NCBI GenBank assembly: GCA_015067545.1
Contig: SVMG01000002.1
Coordinates: 186,001 to 250,000, forward strand
Direction of reading: 5' to 3'
Length of the DNA stretch: 64,000 nucleotides
Source of the DNA: Oscillospiraceae bacterium
GTDB lineage: Bacteria; Bacillota; Clostridia; Oscillospirales; Oscillospiraceae
In this document: positions 49,687-58,487 of the stretch, one piece after another
Layout: the number at the start of each line of letters is the position of its first letter
Numbering within the stretch: the first letter of the stretch is position 1
Position numbers and translations under genes: made by a program
Notes under the pieces: generated by a model
The model's input: the letters and a program-made list of their open reading frames with translations, nothing else
Databases searched by the model: none
Told to the model about the DNA's origin: nothing

Positions 49687-51069
49687 ATGGAATATTTAGG
49701 CGTAAAATTTGATCTGAAAAATGTCCCGGCACTGGATCCGGGCTTCATCCCCTTCGGCGTCTGGATGGATGCCTATCTGAAGGATGCAAAAACACCCATC
49801 GCCATCGCGGTGGAGCGGCAGGAAGGACAGATCTCTGTCCGCAACACCTTTATCCACGGCACAGCCGAAATGGCGAAGGCCGACTACCGGTATGTGGAGC
49901 GGTACATGAAGTTCCTGCTGTGGTCCATCGGTGGCTTCAAGGTCTACATCTGCGGCTGCAGCGACATTGCCAAGAAGCTGCAAAATGCTTACAGTGCAAC
50001 CGGCGAGCGTGCCTTTGACTATGATTTCTTCCAGAAGCTCTATGAGCAGGAGCTGACCATTCTGGATCTGCCCCTGGATGCATGCCCTGCCGCCAATGAA
50101 GCTCCCCGCCCCCTGGGCGGTCACCTGGACGGCTGCCGCATCGGCTTTGACGCCGGCGGATCTGACCGGAAGGTAAGCGCAGTTATCGACGGCGAGTGCG
50201 TCTATTCCGAGGAGGTCGTCTGGCATCCCAAGGTCAATGCCGATCCTTCCTATCAGTACGAGGGCATTCTGGATTCCTTCCGTACTGCCGCATCCAAAAT
50301 GCCCCGGGTGGACGGCATCGGCGTTTCTTCCGCCGGTGTGTTCGTGGGCAACGCACCCATGATCTCCAGCATTTTCTACTGCGTGCCCCGTGACCGTTGG
50401 GACGAGGTGAAGACCGTTTTCGACCGGGCCGCCGCCGAGATCGGTGATGTGCCCATTGTGGTTGCCAACGACGGTGACGTTTCCGCCCTGGCCGGTGCTA
50501 TGGGTATGAACTGCGGCAACATCATGGGCCTTGCCATGGGCACCAGCGAAGCTGTGGGCTATGTTGACAAGGACAAAAATGTGCTGGGCTGGATCTCCGA
50601 GCTGGCCTTTGCTCCCGTTGACCTCAGTGAGGATGCCATGCAGGACGAGTGGTCCACCGACTTTGGCGTGGGCTGCAAATACTTCTCCCAGGATGCCGTC
50701 ATCAAGCTGGCACCTCGCGCCGGCATTGAGCTGGATCCCAGCCTGACCCCCGCTGAAAAGCTGAAGGTGGTTCAGAAGCTGATGGAGGCTGACGATGCGC
50801 GCGCCCAGGCTATCTTTAAGGACATCGGCACGTACCTTGCCCATACCGTTGTGCTGTACAACAAGTTCTATGACATCCAGCATCTGATGCTCCTGGGCCG
50901 GGTCATGTCCGGCAAGGGCGGCGACACCATCCTCGCCACCTGCCAGGAAGTGCTGAAGAACGAATGGCCTGCCATGTACGAAAAGTGCCAGGTCATGCTC
51001 CCCGACGAAAACACCCGCCGCGTGGGCCAGTCCGCTGCTGCTGCAAGCCTGCCGGACATTCGGAAATAA
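49687..51069 (+). CDS. ROK family protein with N-terminal extension
   Basis: A 460-residue protein. Residues about 148-455 form a ROK-type sugar kinase/ASKHA domain (IGFDAGGSDRKVSAVIDG, GIGVSSAGVF, VVANDGDVSALAGAM, LGRVMSGKGG). The typical ROK zinc motif (CxCGxxGC) is absent. The first about 145 residues are not part of a normal ROK kinase, contain no DNA-binding helix-turn-helix that I can see, and I do not recognise them. It is 12 bp after the NahK-like gene; a role in hexosamine phosphorylation is inference from context. Confidence 0.75.
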   Translation: MEYLGVKFDLKNVPALDPGFIPFGVWMDAYLKDAKTPIAIAVERQEGQISVRNTFIHGTAEMAKADYRYVERYMKFLLWSIGGFKVYICGCSDIAKKLQNAYSATGERAFDYDFFQKLYEQELTILDLPLDACPAANEAPRPLGGHLDGCRIGFDAGGSDRKVSAVIDGECVYSEEVVWHPKVNADPSYQYEGILDSFRTAASKMPRVDGIGVSSAGVFVGNAPMISSIFYCVPRDRWDEVKTVFDRAAAEIGDVPIVVANDGDVSALAGAMGMNCGNIMGLAMGTSEAVGYVDKDKNVLGWISELAFAPVDLSEDAMQDEWSTDFGVGCKYFSQDAVIKLAPRAGIELDPSLTPAEKLKVVQKLMEADDARAQAIFKDIGTYLAHTVVLYNKFYDIQHLMLLGRVMSGKGGDTILATCQEVLKNEWPAMYEKCQVMLPDENTRRVGQSAAAASLPDIRK

Positions 51070-51091
51070 CAACTACGTTGTTAGTGCATAA

Positions 51092-51255
51092 CCCCTCCCC
51101 CGGGGGGAGGGTGTCAGCCGAACAGGCTGACGGGAGAGGAACGGCGGCAAAACCGACACAGGAATACGCCTATACAGTGGCAACAATCCTGCCTCATTGC
51201 CCGCATTCCTCTTCCGGCCTCGCCTTGCTCGGCCACCTTCCCCCCGGGGGAAGGT
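51092..51255. repeat. Type II palindromic repeat between the ROK gene and nagA
   Basis: Ends CCCTCCCCC-GGGGGGAGGG and ACCTTCCCCC-GGGGGAAGGT; core GAGGAACGGCGGCAAAACC...ACGCCTATACA...TTGCCCGCATTCCTC. Confidence 0.8.
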
Positions 51256-51289
51256 ATTTACAATGATCTCTGTATTTAGGAGGACTCTT

Positions 51290-52417
51290 ATGTTTTACAA
51301 AAATGCTCGAATTTTTTGCTCCGATCTGCGCTTCCATCTGGGCGCATTTGAGGTAAAGGACGGCCGTTTCGGCGCAGTTCTGCCCGATGAAGTGCCGGAA
51401 GACGCCATTGACCTGGAGGGTGCTACCGTCATCCCGGGTCTCATTGACTGCCATATCCACGGAAGCATGCTGGCTGACGCATCCGACGGCTGCTATGAGG
51501 ATCTGAAAAAGGAAGCCAAGTATCTGGCAGAGCAAGGCATCACCGGCTTCGCCCCCACCACCATGACGCTGCCCTACGACATCCTGAAAAAGGCATTCTG
51601 CAATGCCAAAGAGCTGCATGACGCCGCTCCCGAAGGCTGTGCCCGCATTTTGGGCATTCACATGGAAGGCCCTTATTTCTCCTACGCCAAGCGGGGTGCG
51701 CAGAATGCAGACTATCTGAAAGAGCCGGATTTTGAGGGCTTCAAGGAGCTGTACGATGCCTGCGGCGGTCTTGTAGGTATTGTGGACATCGCCCCCGAGC
51801 TGCCCGGCGCGGCAGAATTCGTGGAAAAGGCAAGCAAGCTGTGCACCGTTTCCGTTGCCCACACAGATGCTGACTACGACAACGCCAAGGCAGCCTTCTC
51901 CAAGGGCGCAACGCACTTGACCCACCTGTACAACGCCATGCCCGGCATCCATCACCGCAAGCCCGGTGTGATTCCGGCAGCCGTTGAAAACCCCAAGGTT
52001 CGCGCAGAATTGATCTGTGACGGTCTGCATGTCCATCCCGCCTCCGTGCGGCTGGCTTTCTCCATGTTCGGCGGAGAGCGGATGATTTTGATCTCCGATG
52101 CTCTGCGCTGCTGCGGCATGCCCGACGGCGAGTATGAGCTGGGCGGCCAAATGGCAAAGCTTTCCGGCGGCGTTGCCAAGCTCGCTGACGGCACGATTGC
52201 CGGCGCAGCCACCAACCTGTACCAGGGCATGGTCAACGCCATCCTCTTTGGCATTCCCGAGGCCGATGCCGTTCGCGCCGCCACCTTTAACCCTGCCTGC
52301 GCCCTGGGCGTACAGGATCAGGTAGGCTCCATCGCCACCGGCAAAAAGGCCGACTTCATCATCTGCCGCAGTGATTACACCGGCAAGCGGGTCTTCATGG
52401 ACGGCAAGGAGCTGTAA
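51290..52417 (+). CDS. nagA: N-acetylglucosamine-6-phosphate deacetylase
   Basis: A 375-residue amidohydrolase that makes glucosamine 6-phosphate and acetate from GlcNAc-6-P. DCHIHGS (HxH metal pair), HMEGPYF (the HxEGP motif), AHTDAD, HLYNAMPGIHHRKPG and the catalytic Asp in LISDAL are all present. ATG at 51290 has TAGGAGG 7 nt upstream; the longer frame runs into the repeat. It ends with a terminator shared with the convergent yhcH-like gene. Confidence 0.93.
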   Translation: MFYKNARIFCSDLRFHLGAFEVKDGRFGAVLPDEVPEDAIDLEGATVIPGLIDCHIHGSMLADASDGCYEDLKKEAKYLAEQGITGFAPTTMTLPYDILKKAFCNAKELHDAAPEGCARILGIHMEGPYFSYAKRGAQNADYLKEPDFEGFKELYDACGGLVGIVDIAPELPGAAEFVEKASKLCTVSVAHTDADYDNAKAAFSKGATHLTHLYNAMPGIHHRKPGVIPAAVENPKVRAELICDGLHVHPASVRLAFSMFGGERMILISDALRCCGMPDGEYELGGQMAKLSGGVAKLADGTIAGAATNLYQGMVNAILFGIPEADAVRAATFNPACALGVQDQVGSIATGKKADFIICRSDYTGKRVFMDGKEL

Positions 52418-52442
52418 TTCCGGAAAAATCCATGTAATATTC

Positions 52443-52470
52443 AAGGGCGGTTCTGTCGAACCGCCCTTTT
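52443..52470. terminator. Bidirectional terminator between nagA and the YhcH gene
   Basis: AAGGGCGGTTC-TGTC-GAACCGCCCTT with TTCTT on the plus side and TTGAATATT on the minus side. Confidence 0.8.
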
Positions 52471-52475
52471 CTTAT

Positions 52476-52922
52476 TTACTTACAGGGGAGCTTCACAACG
52501 ATCTTGTTGTACTCCTTGGCATCCTGGCGGTGCACGCCGGGTGCATGGGCATCCTCGGGGTAGACCACATAGCAGTAGCCCGGGCGGATGTCGATGAGAT
52601 CGCAATCCCCTGCAAAATGCCATACATCCTTGGCATCGTTGTAGGGCTTGGCAACCTCCAGCTTCTCAATGGGCGCCCAGCCCATGGTCTCGGTTTCTTC
52701 GGGGATGTACTGGATATCCAGGAAATTCTTGTGGGCTTCCAGCAGAGCGCCTTCGGCGTTCTTTGTGGTGATGTGCTGCACCAGCACGCGGCCGCCGCAC
52801 TCCGGCAGCGGATAGGTGGCAGGCTCAAAGGACTCCAGGCTGTTTACCATGGCCACCGCCTCTTTCAGACCGGGGATCACGGCCTCGTAACGGGAAATAT
52901 CCTTCCAGGGACAAATGATCAT
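52476..52922 (-). CDS. YhcH/YjgK/YiaL family protein (NanQ-like)
   Basis: A 148-residue cupin-like protein of the DUF386 family. The metal-binding set is visible in LDIQYIPEETETMGW (Glu/His region), DLIDIRPGYCYVVYPEDAHAPG (His near residue 130). The E. coli member NanQ speeds anomer conversion of sialic acid; others act near sugar catabolism genes. Its place opposite nagA suits amino-sugar use. It is 17 bp downstream of udk on the same strand. Confidence 0.85.
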   Translation of the reverse strand: MIICPWKDISRYEAVIPGLKEAVAMVNSLESFEPATYPLPECGGRVLVQHITTKNAEGALLEAHKNFLDIQYIPEETETMGWAPIEKLEVAKPYNDAKDVWHFAGDCDLIDIRPGYCYVVYPEDAHAPGVHRQDAKEYNKIVVKLPCK

Positions 52923-52939
52923 ACTATTACCTCCTCAAA

Positions 52940-53566
52940 TTAAACGGCACTTGCGCCGTCCAGATGCTTTTGAATGCGGCCCAGGATCATCTCCAGCGCC
53001 ACCATGTTTTTGCCCCCCTCGGGAATGACCAAGTTGGCGTATTTCTTGCTGGGCTCCACATATTTTTCATGCATGGGTTTGACGGTTGCCTGGTACTGCG
53101 CCAGCACCGATTCCAGAGTGCGGCCGCGCTTATTTACGTCCCGCTTGATCCGGCGGCACAGACGAACATCCGCATCCGTATCCACAAACAGACGGATGTC
53201 CATCAAATTCCGCAGGGGTTCATTTTCAAAGATCAGAATACCCTCCACGATGATCACCGGCTTGGGCTCTAAATGGATGGTCTCGTCGCTGCGGTTGTGA
53301 CGGGTAAAATCGTACACCGGACAGTCAATAGCCCGGCCCTGCCGCAGCTGTTTCAGATGCTCCACCATCAGGCTTGTCTCGATGGCGTCCGGCTCGTCGT
53401 AATTGAGGCCGGAGCGCTCTTCAAAGGTCAGCTCATCGTGGCGTTTGTAGTAATTGTCATGGCTGAGGACCGTAACCATGCCCTCGAACTGAGCCATGAT
53501 GTTGTTCATTAAGGTAGTTTTGCCGCTGCCGGTGCCTCCGGCAATGCCGATGACCAAAATATCCAT
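52940..53566 (-). CDS. udk: Uridine kinase
   Basis: A 208-residue P-loop kinase that phosphorylates uridine/cytidine (pyrimidine salvage). GIAGGTGSGKTT (Walker A, residues 7-18), SHDNYYK, NYDEPDA, VYDFTRHNR and VEGILIFE match the family. Usual length. An AAGGAGG site precedes the ATG. Upstream is a type III repeat; downstream is the YhcH-like gene in the same transcript. Confidence 0.94.
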   Translation of the reverse strand: MDILVIGIAGGTGSGKTTLMNNIMAQFEGMVTVLSHDNYYKRHDELTFEERSGLNYDEPDAIETSLMVEHLKQLRQGRAIDCPVYDFTRHNRSDETIHLEPKPVIIVEGILIFENEPLRNLMDIRLFVDTDADVRLCRRIKRDVNKRGRTLESVLAQYQATVKPMHEKYVEPSKKYANLVIPEGGKNMVALEMILGRIQKHLDGASAV

Positions 53567-53586
53567 AACTGCCTCCTTATCTTTCC

Positions 53587-53720
53587 GTCATTCCGAGCCA
53601 GCGCGCACGCTGGCGTGGGAATCCGTTCCCCTGCGGCTCTGCGAGCCGCGCGGCACTATAAGTGCCGCAAAAGATGCGGATTGCCACACCAGTGACCTCG
53701 GGTCACTGGTTCGCAATGAC
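53587..53720. repeat. Type III palindromic repeat
   Basis: GTCATTCCGAGCCAGCGCGC-ACGCTGGC, GCGGCTC-TGC-GAGCCGC, GGCACTATA-AGTGCC, GCAATCC-like GATTGCC and AGTGACC-TCGGGTCACT, ending TTCGCAATGAC. Nearly the same as 61199-61330. Located between the exonuclease and udk genes. Confidence 0.85.
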
Positions 53721-53728
53721 ATTCTTTT

Positions 53729-54415
53729 CTACAAATACAAGGGTGTTCCCGGCTCGAAGCCCTGGGGCTTATATGTAACCGAACCGATGGGCTTGCCGTC
53801 GATGCCGTACTTGGGGTTGTAGCCAAACAGGTTTACATAACTTAGTAAATCGTCCCGTTCTGCTTCCATTTCCTCCATGACCTTCAAGGTTGCCAGCACA
53901 TCGTCAACAGCCCGGTGGGAATTGACCACCGAACCTGCAAGGCCGTAGGCTTCAATGGCATTGCAAAGCTTGTGGGGATAGGCCCGGCGATCCTTGTAGA
54001 CCGTTAAAAGATCCAGCTTGTCCTTGCCCTTGAGGATCATGGGGTCGCCGTCCCGAAGCAGCATATAATAAAGAAAACTCAGATCAAAATGGGCATTATA
54101 AGCAAGAAGCAATGTGTTTCCTTCCAGCATCTGCGCAATATCCCGGCACACCCTTGTCTTGGAAAGACCGCGCTCCAAAATATCCTGGGTGGAAATGCCT
54201 GTTAAGTTTTGGATCACCGGCGGCACGCAGTTGCCCGGTGTGAGGGACACCAATTCGTCATATTCCTGGATGACCACCGGCTCGCCGCTCCGGCACTCCA
54301 CCACAATGGCGGCAAATTCGATGATCTCATCCCGGGAAAACTGCAGTCCGGTGGTCTCTGTGTCAAACAGAACCAGCCGGTCGTATTTTTCAAAAAGTGC
54401 GGCAAATTTACCCAT
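53729..54415 (-). CDS. DEDDh 3'-5' exonuclease (DNA polymerase III epsilon-like)
   Basis: A 228-residue exonuclease of the DnaQ family. Exo I LFDTETTGL (about residues 15-23), Exo II LAYNAHFDLSF (about 105-115) and Exo III HRAVDDVLAT (about 170-180) give the full DEDDh set. ATG at 54415 was chosen because AAGGAGA lies 8 nt upstream; the frame stays open into the CYTH gene, with which it overlaps by 8 nt. It may proofread or act in repair; the polymerase partner is unknown. Confidence 0.9.
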   Translation of the reverse strand: MGKFAALFEKYDRLVLFDTETTGLQFSRDEIIEFAAIVVECRSGEPVVIQEYDELVSLTPGNCVPPVIQNLTGISTQDILERGLSKTRVCRDIAQMLEGNTLLLAYNAHFDLSFLYYMLLRDGDPMILKGKDKLDLLTVYKDRRAYPHKLCNAIEAYGLAGSVVNSHRAVDDVLATLKVMEEMEAERDDLLSYVNLFGYNPKYGIDGKPIGSVTYKPQGFEPGTPLYL

Positions 54416-54986
54416 GATATTCTCCTTTTGCAAGCAAGGATGCCCGACGGAATTTGCTTTGGGATTCTGCTTGCAGGCCGAATTTTTCTGCCAAATGCTG
54501 CGCCCAAGCGATGGCTGCATCCTCCGTGCCTGCCTTCAGCTCCACCTCCAGCTCACACAGAGGGATCTCTCTGCCGCCACCGAGCAAAACGCCTTCGTCC
54601 AAAGCAATCTCTACGGTGCAACCGGGCAGCTCCACCGTTTTCGCCAGACGGGTGAAACGCGCACCGCACACAGCAGTTAAGCTTTCAAAGGGGATCGGCT
54701 CTTGTCCTGCCTTGGCAAACAGCTCTGCCACGGTTTCGCCGCTCCAAGCCGCCTGCACATCCCACTCGCCGCGACCGAAGCCGGAAATGGGCGTTTTCAT
54801 GGTGCACACGGAAATTCCGTTCTCCATCCGACGGCGCAGCGTGCAATGTTTTGCAGACAGAGCGCCCTCCGGCGTGTCGAAATAGGTGGTTTCCATGGAA
54901 ATTTCTTCCCAGCCCTGCCACAATGCCCGGATCTGGCGCAGTGCCTGCGCTGTCGCCTTATATTTCAGCTCGAATTCCCGGCCCAT
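54408..54986 (-). CDS. CYTH domain phosphohydrolase
   Basis: A 192-residue CYTH/triphosphate tunnel metalloenzyme family protein. The ExExK signature is at the N-terminus (EFELK, residues 4-8), followed by TTYFDTP, LRRRMENG and ELEVELKAG, acidic and basic residues that line the tunnel. Relatives hydrolyse inorganic triphosphate or thiamine triphosphate; substrate unknown here. It ends inside the start of the exonuclease gene (8-nt overlap), which suggests a two-gene operon. Confidence 0.88.
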   Translation of the reverse strand: MGREFELKYKATAQALRQIRALWQGWEEISMETTYFDTPEGALSAKHCTLRRRMENGISVCTMKTPISGFGRGEWDVQAAWSGETVAELFAKAGQEPIPFESLTAVCGARFTRLAKTVELPGCTVEIALDEGVLLGGGREIPLCELEVELKAGTEDAAIAWAQHLAEKFGLQAESQSKFRRASLLAKGEYHG

Positions 54987-55059
54987 GACGCACCTCTTTT
55001 CTTATTTTTTGCATTATATCAATTTTTCGGGGAAAAGTAAAGCAGAACGCCATGAAAAA

Positions 55060-55235
55060 ACCTTCCCCCGAGGGGAAGGTGGCCGAGCATAGCGAGGTCG
55101 GAAGAGGAATACGGGCAGAAAGCCAAAACTTCACGAAATGTATAGGCATATTCCTATGCCGGTTCTACCGCCATTCCTCTCCCGTCTTTCAATTTGCTCT
55201 GCAAATTGAAATCCACCCTCCCCCCGGGGGAGGGT
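55060..55235. repeat. Type II palindromic repeat
   Basis: Ends CCTTCCCCC-GAGGGGAAGG and CCCTCCCCC-GGGGGAGGG; core in reverse orientation (GAGGAATACGGGC...GTATAGGCAT...ACCGCCATTCCTC). Fills most of the gap between the divergent CYTH and deacetylase genes; I see no clear promoter there. Confidence 0.8.
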
Positions 55236-55254
55236 AAAAACTGGAGGTGCCGAA

Positions 55255-55926
55255 ATGCGGCGGATTTTGTCCATATTGTTATGCCTGAGCCTGCTGGTTT
55301 TCCCCTCAGCCCGGGCAGAGCAGCCTCAGTATGTGGCGCTGACCTTTGACGACGGCCCATCCGGGCGGTTCACCCGGCGGCTGCTTGCCGGACTGGAGGA
55401 GCGCCAGGTACAGGCCACCTTCCTTTTGTGCGGCTATCGGCTGGAGATTTATCCGGAATTGGCAAAGCAGATTTTTGAAGCCGGCCATGAGATCGGTCTG
55501 CACGGCTACTCCCACAAGGACATGGCCACTCTCTCCCGAAAAGAACTGCAAAAGGAAATTGACAGCACCCGTGCATTGCTTCCTGCCGGGTGTGAAGCGG
55601 TCTTCCTGCGTCCGCCCGGGGGAAGCGGCACGCATCTTTTGGAGCAGGTGGCTGAAAAGGAAGACCTTGCCCTGCTGCTTTGGTCGGTCGACCCCCGGGA
55701 CTGGGCGGTACACGATGCTGCGGCGGTGGAGGCGGCGGTGATCAGTCAGGTGCAGGACGGGGATGTGATCTTGCTCCACGATCTTTCCGATTCTTCGGTG
55801 GATGCGGCGCTGTCCATCATCGACCGTTTGCAGGAAGAGGGCTTTCGGTTTGTTACCGTCAGTGAGCTGGCCGCTTTGCGGGGAATCACTCCCGAACCAG
55901 GGAAAATGTATACCTCTTTTCCCTGA
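55255..55926 (+). CDS. Secreted polysaccharide deacetylase (NodB homology)
   Basis: A 223-residue exported protein. The signal peptide (about residues 1-21, ...FPSARA) is followed by a NodB domain: ALTFDDGPSG (motif 1, catalytic Asp and metal Asp), HEIGLHGYSHKDM (motif 2, metal His pair), LRPPGGSGT (motif 3) and ILLHDLSD (motif 5). It probably removes acetyl groups from peptidoglycan or another wall polymer, like PdaA/PdaB-type proteins. A GGAGG site precedes the ATG. It is a single gene between two repeats. Confidence 0.9.
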   Translation: MRRILSILLCLSLLVFPSARAEQPQYVALTFDDGPSGRFTRRLLAGLEERQVQATFLLCGYRLEIYPELAKQIFEAGHEIGLHGYSHKDMATLSRKELQKEIDSTRALLPAGCEAVFLRPPGGSGTHLLEQVAEKEDLALLLWSVDPRDWAVHDAAAVEAAVISQVQDGDVILLHDLSDSSVDAALSIIDRLQEEGFRFVTVSELAALRGITPEPGKMYTSFP

Positions 55927-56044
55927 CTCGGCTCTCCCTATGGGAGAGCTGTCAGCCGCACAGGCTGACTGAGAGGGCAATTTTCCATACCCTCTCCGTC
56001 AAAAATCAGAGATTTTTGCCACCTCTCCCAAAGGGAGAGGCAAG
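55927..56044. repeat. Type I palindromic repeat
   Basis: CTCGG-CTCTCCC-TAT-GGGAGAG, GTCAGCC/GGCTGAC, GAGAGGGC, a 10-nt centre, ACCCTCTC, CAAAAATC/GATTTTTG, CTCTCCC/GGGAGAG, GCAAG. Empty form. Confidence 0.85.
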
Positions 56045-56101
56045 AACATTGGGGAATATTGAAACGCATTGCGGAAATGGTATTTTCTTATCGATATGTA
56101 T

Positions 56102-56130
56102 TTGACAAACAGGCCGATTGGAACTATAAT
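56102..56130 (+). promoter_or_regulatory. nfnAB promoter
   Basis: TTGACA (56102-56107), 17-bp spacer, TATAAT (56125-56130): a full consensus promoter, which suggests strong expression. Confidence 0.9.
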
Positions 56131-56191
56131 GTATCCCGTGGGTTTTTGACCCTTTTGTTGTTGATTAAACTGAGAAAGAAGGATCAGTATT

Positions 56192-57046
56192 ATGTTTCAA
56201 ATCGTTCGCAAGAAGGAACTGAATTCCGCCGTCACCTTGATGGACATTCAAGCGCCTTTTATTGCCAAAAAAGCAAAGGCCGGCCAGTTTATCATCTTCC
56301 GGATCGACGAAAAGGGTGAGCGTGTGCCCCTGACCATCGCCGGATATGACCGGGAGAAGGGCACTGTCACCATCATCTTCCAGAAGGTCGGCTTCGCCAC
56401 CAAGGCCCTGGGCAATCTGAATGAGGGTGACTACATCCGCGACTTCGTCGGCCCTCTGGGCAAGCCCACTCCTGTGGAAGGCAAGAAGAAGGTCTGCGTG
56501 GTTGGCGGCGGCGTGGGCTGCGCCATCGCACTGCCCTCTGCCAAGGCTTTCAAGGAGGCCGGCGCAGAAGTGACGGTCATTGTGGGCTTCCGCAGCAAGG
56601 ACATCGTCATTTTGGAAGAGGAATTTAAGGCTGTCGCCGATAACCTCATCATGATGACCGACGACGGCTCTTACGGCCGCCACGGCCTGGTCACCCAGCC
56701 CCTGCAGGAGATGCTGGAAGCCGGCGAAACCTTTGACGAGGTGCTGGCCATCGGCCCTGTGCCCATGATGAAATTCGTCTGCAAGACCACCGAGCCCTTC
56801 GGCGTACATACCTCCGTGTCCCTGAACCCCATCATGGTGGACGGCACCGGCATGTGCGGCGGCTGCCGCGTCACTGTGGGCGGCGAGACCAAGTTCGCCT
56901 GCGTGGACGGCCCGGAATTCGACGGTCACAAGGTTGACTTTGCCGAGCTCATGAGCCGCAACAGTTTGTACCGCACCCGGGAAGCAGAAGTAACCGAGAC
57001 CCATACCTGCCGCATGGAAGCCATGGGCAAGGCACTCATTAAGTAA
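56192..57046 (+). CDS. nfnA: NfnA, ferredoxin-NADP+ reductase subunit alpha
   Basis: A 284-residue flavoprotein, small subunit of the NADH-dependent ferredoxin:NADP+ oxidoreductase, which couples the two pairs by flavin-based bifurcation. The FAD domain (ERVPLTIAGYDREKG), the NAD domain (VCVVGGGVGCAIALP) and a C-terminal iron-sulfur region (GMCGGCRVTVGG...FACVDGPEFDGHKVDF) fit this family. It could also be called a sulfide dehydrogenase (SudB) or a PyrK-like protein, but the partner gene supports NfnA. Start: AGAAAGAAGGA region before ATG at 56192. Confidence 0.88.
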   Translation: MFQIVRKKELNSAVTLMDIQAPFIAKKAKAGQFIIFRIDEKGERVPLTIAGYDREKGTVTIIFQKVGFATKALGNLNEGDYIRDFVGPLGKPTPVEGKKKVCVVGGGVGCAIALPSAKAFKEAGAEVTVIVGFRSKDIVILEEEFKAVADNLIMMTDDGSYGRHGLVTQPLQEMLEAGETFDEVLAIGPVPMMKFVCKTTEPFGVHTSVSLNPIMVDGTGMCGGCRVTVGGETKFACVDGPEFDGHKVDFAELMSRNSLYRTREAEVTETHTCRMEAMGKALIK

Positions 57047-57059
57047 GGAGGGCGCGAAG

Positions 57060-58442
57060 ATGGCAAACATGACTTTGACAAAAACCCCCATGCCCGAGCA
57101 GGATCCCAAGGTCCGCGCCCGGAACTTTAAGGAGGTTACTCTTGGCTACACCGCCGAGATGGCCATGGCCGAAGCAGGCCGCTGCCTGAAGTGCAAGAAT
57201 CCCAAGTGCGTGGAGGGCTGCCCCGTTAACGTGCGCATCCCCGAGTTTATCGCGAAGGTAGAAGAAGGCGACTTCAAGGCTGCCTATGAGATCATCACCT
57301 CCACCAACGCCCTGCCCGCCCTGTCCGGCCGCGTCTGCCCCCAGGAGATCCAGTGCGAGGCCCGCTGCGTCCGCGGCATCAAGGGTGAGCCTGTGGCAAT
57401 TGGCCGTCTGGAGCGTTTTGTGGCCGACTGGTACCGTGAAAATGTGAACGCCATGCCCGAAAAGGTTGCTTCCAACGGCATCCAGGTGGCCGTAGTCGGC
57501 TCCGGCCCTGCCGGTATGACCGCCGCAAGCGATCTTGCCAAGCTGGGTTACGAAGTGACCATGTTCGAAGCTTTACATACCGCCGGCGGCGTGCTGGTGT
57601 ACGGCATCCCCGAGTTCCGTCTTCCCAAGGCAATCGTTGCCAACGAGATCACCAAGCTGGAAGCCCAGGGCGTGAAGGTCATGACCAACATGGTCATTGG
57701 CCGGGTTCTGACCATCGACGAGCTGTTTGAAATGGGCTTCAAGGCTGTTTTCGTTGGCTCCGGCGCAGGTCTGCCCATGTTTATGAACATCCCCGGCGAG
57801 AGCCTGAAGGGCGTTATGTCCGCCAACGAGTACCTGACCCGTACCAACCTGATGAAGGCCTACGACGAAAACTACGACACCCCCATCATCAAGTCCAAAA
57901 ATGTGGCTGTTGTTGGCGGCGGTAATGTGGCAATGGATGCTGCCCGGTGCGCCATGCGTCTGGGCGCGGAGAATGTTTACGTTGTCTATCGCCGCGGCGA
58001 GGCCGAAATGCCCGCCCGTCTGGAAGAGCAGCACCACGCCAAGGAGGAGGGCATTGAGTTCAAGACTCTGTGCAACCCCGTGGAGATCATCGGTGATGAA
58101 AATGGCCGCGTCTGCGGCATGAAGTGCATCCGCATGGAGCTGGGTGAGCCGGATGCTTCCGGCCGCCGCCGTCCCATTGAAATTGAGGGCAGCGAGTTCA
58201 TTTTGGATGTGGACACCGTGATCATGAGCCTGGGTACAAGCCCCAACCCCCTGATCCGCTCCACCACTCCCGGCCTGGACACCAACCGCAAGGGCTGTTT
58301 GATTGTGGACGAGAACGAGATGACCACCCGCCAGGGCGTGTTCGCCGGCGGCGATGCCGTTACCGGCGCTGCTACCGTCATCCTGGCCATGGGCGCAGGC
58401 AAGAAGGGCGCTGCCGCCATTGACGCATTTTTGAAAAAATAA
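57060..58442 (+). CDS. nfnB: NfnB, ferredoxin-NADP+ reductase subunit beta
   Basis: A 460-residue flavoprotein of the GltA/GltD family. The N-terminal iron-sulfur Cys are at 42, 45, 50 and 54 (CLKCKNPKCVEGCP), with a second set in CPQEIQCEARC. It has an FAD site VVGSGPAGMTAASDL, an NADPH site VAVVGGGNVAMDAAR and the closing GVFAGGDAVTGAATV. Together with NfnA it balances NADH, NADPH and reduced ferredoxin, typical of anaerobic fermenters. It starts 13 bp after nfnA with an AAGGAGG site. Confidence 0.9.
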   Translation: MANMTLTKTPMPEQDPKVRARNFKEVTLGYTAEMAMAEAGRCLKCKNPKCVEGCPVNVRIPEFIAKVEEGDFKAAYEIITSTNALPALSGRVCPQEIQCEARCVRGIKGEPVAIGRLERFVADWYRENVNAMPEKVASNGIQVAVVGSGPAGMTAASDLAKLGYEVTMFEALHTAGGVLVYGIPEFRLPKAIVANEITKLEAQGVKVMTNMVIGRVLTIDELFEMGFKAVFVGSGAGLPMFMNIPGESLKGVMSANEYLTRTNLMKAYDENYDTPIIKSKNVAVVGGGNVAMDAARCAMRLGAENVYVVYRRGEAEMPARLEEQHHAKEEGIEFKTLCNPVEIIGDENGRVCGMKCIRMELGEPDASGRRRPIEIEGSEFILDVDTVIMSLGTSPNPLIRSTTPGLDTNRKGCLIVDENEMTTRQGVFAGGDAVTGAATVILAMGAGKKGAAAIDAFLKK

Positions 58443-58454
58443 ACCAAAATTAGA

Positions 58455-58487
58455 AGAGCCTGTTGCGTTTGCAACAGGCTCTTTTTT
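58455..58487. terminator. Shared terminator between nfnB and the PBP2 gene
   Basis: AGAGCCTGTTGC-GTTT-GCAACAGGCTCT followed by TTTTTAG on the plus strand; the minus strand has a weaker U-run (TCTAATTTT). Confidence 0.88.
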
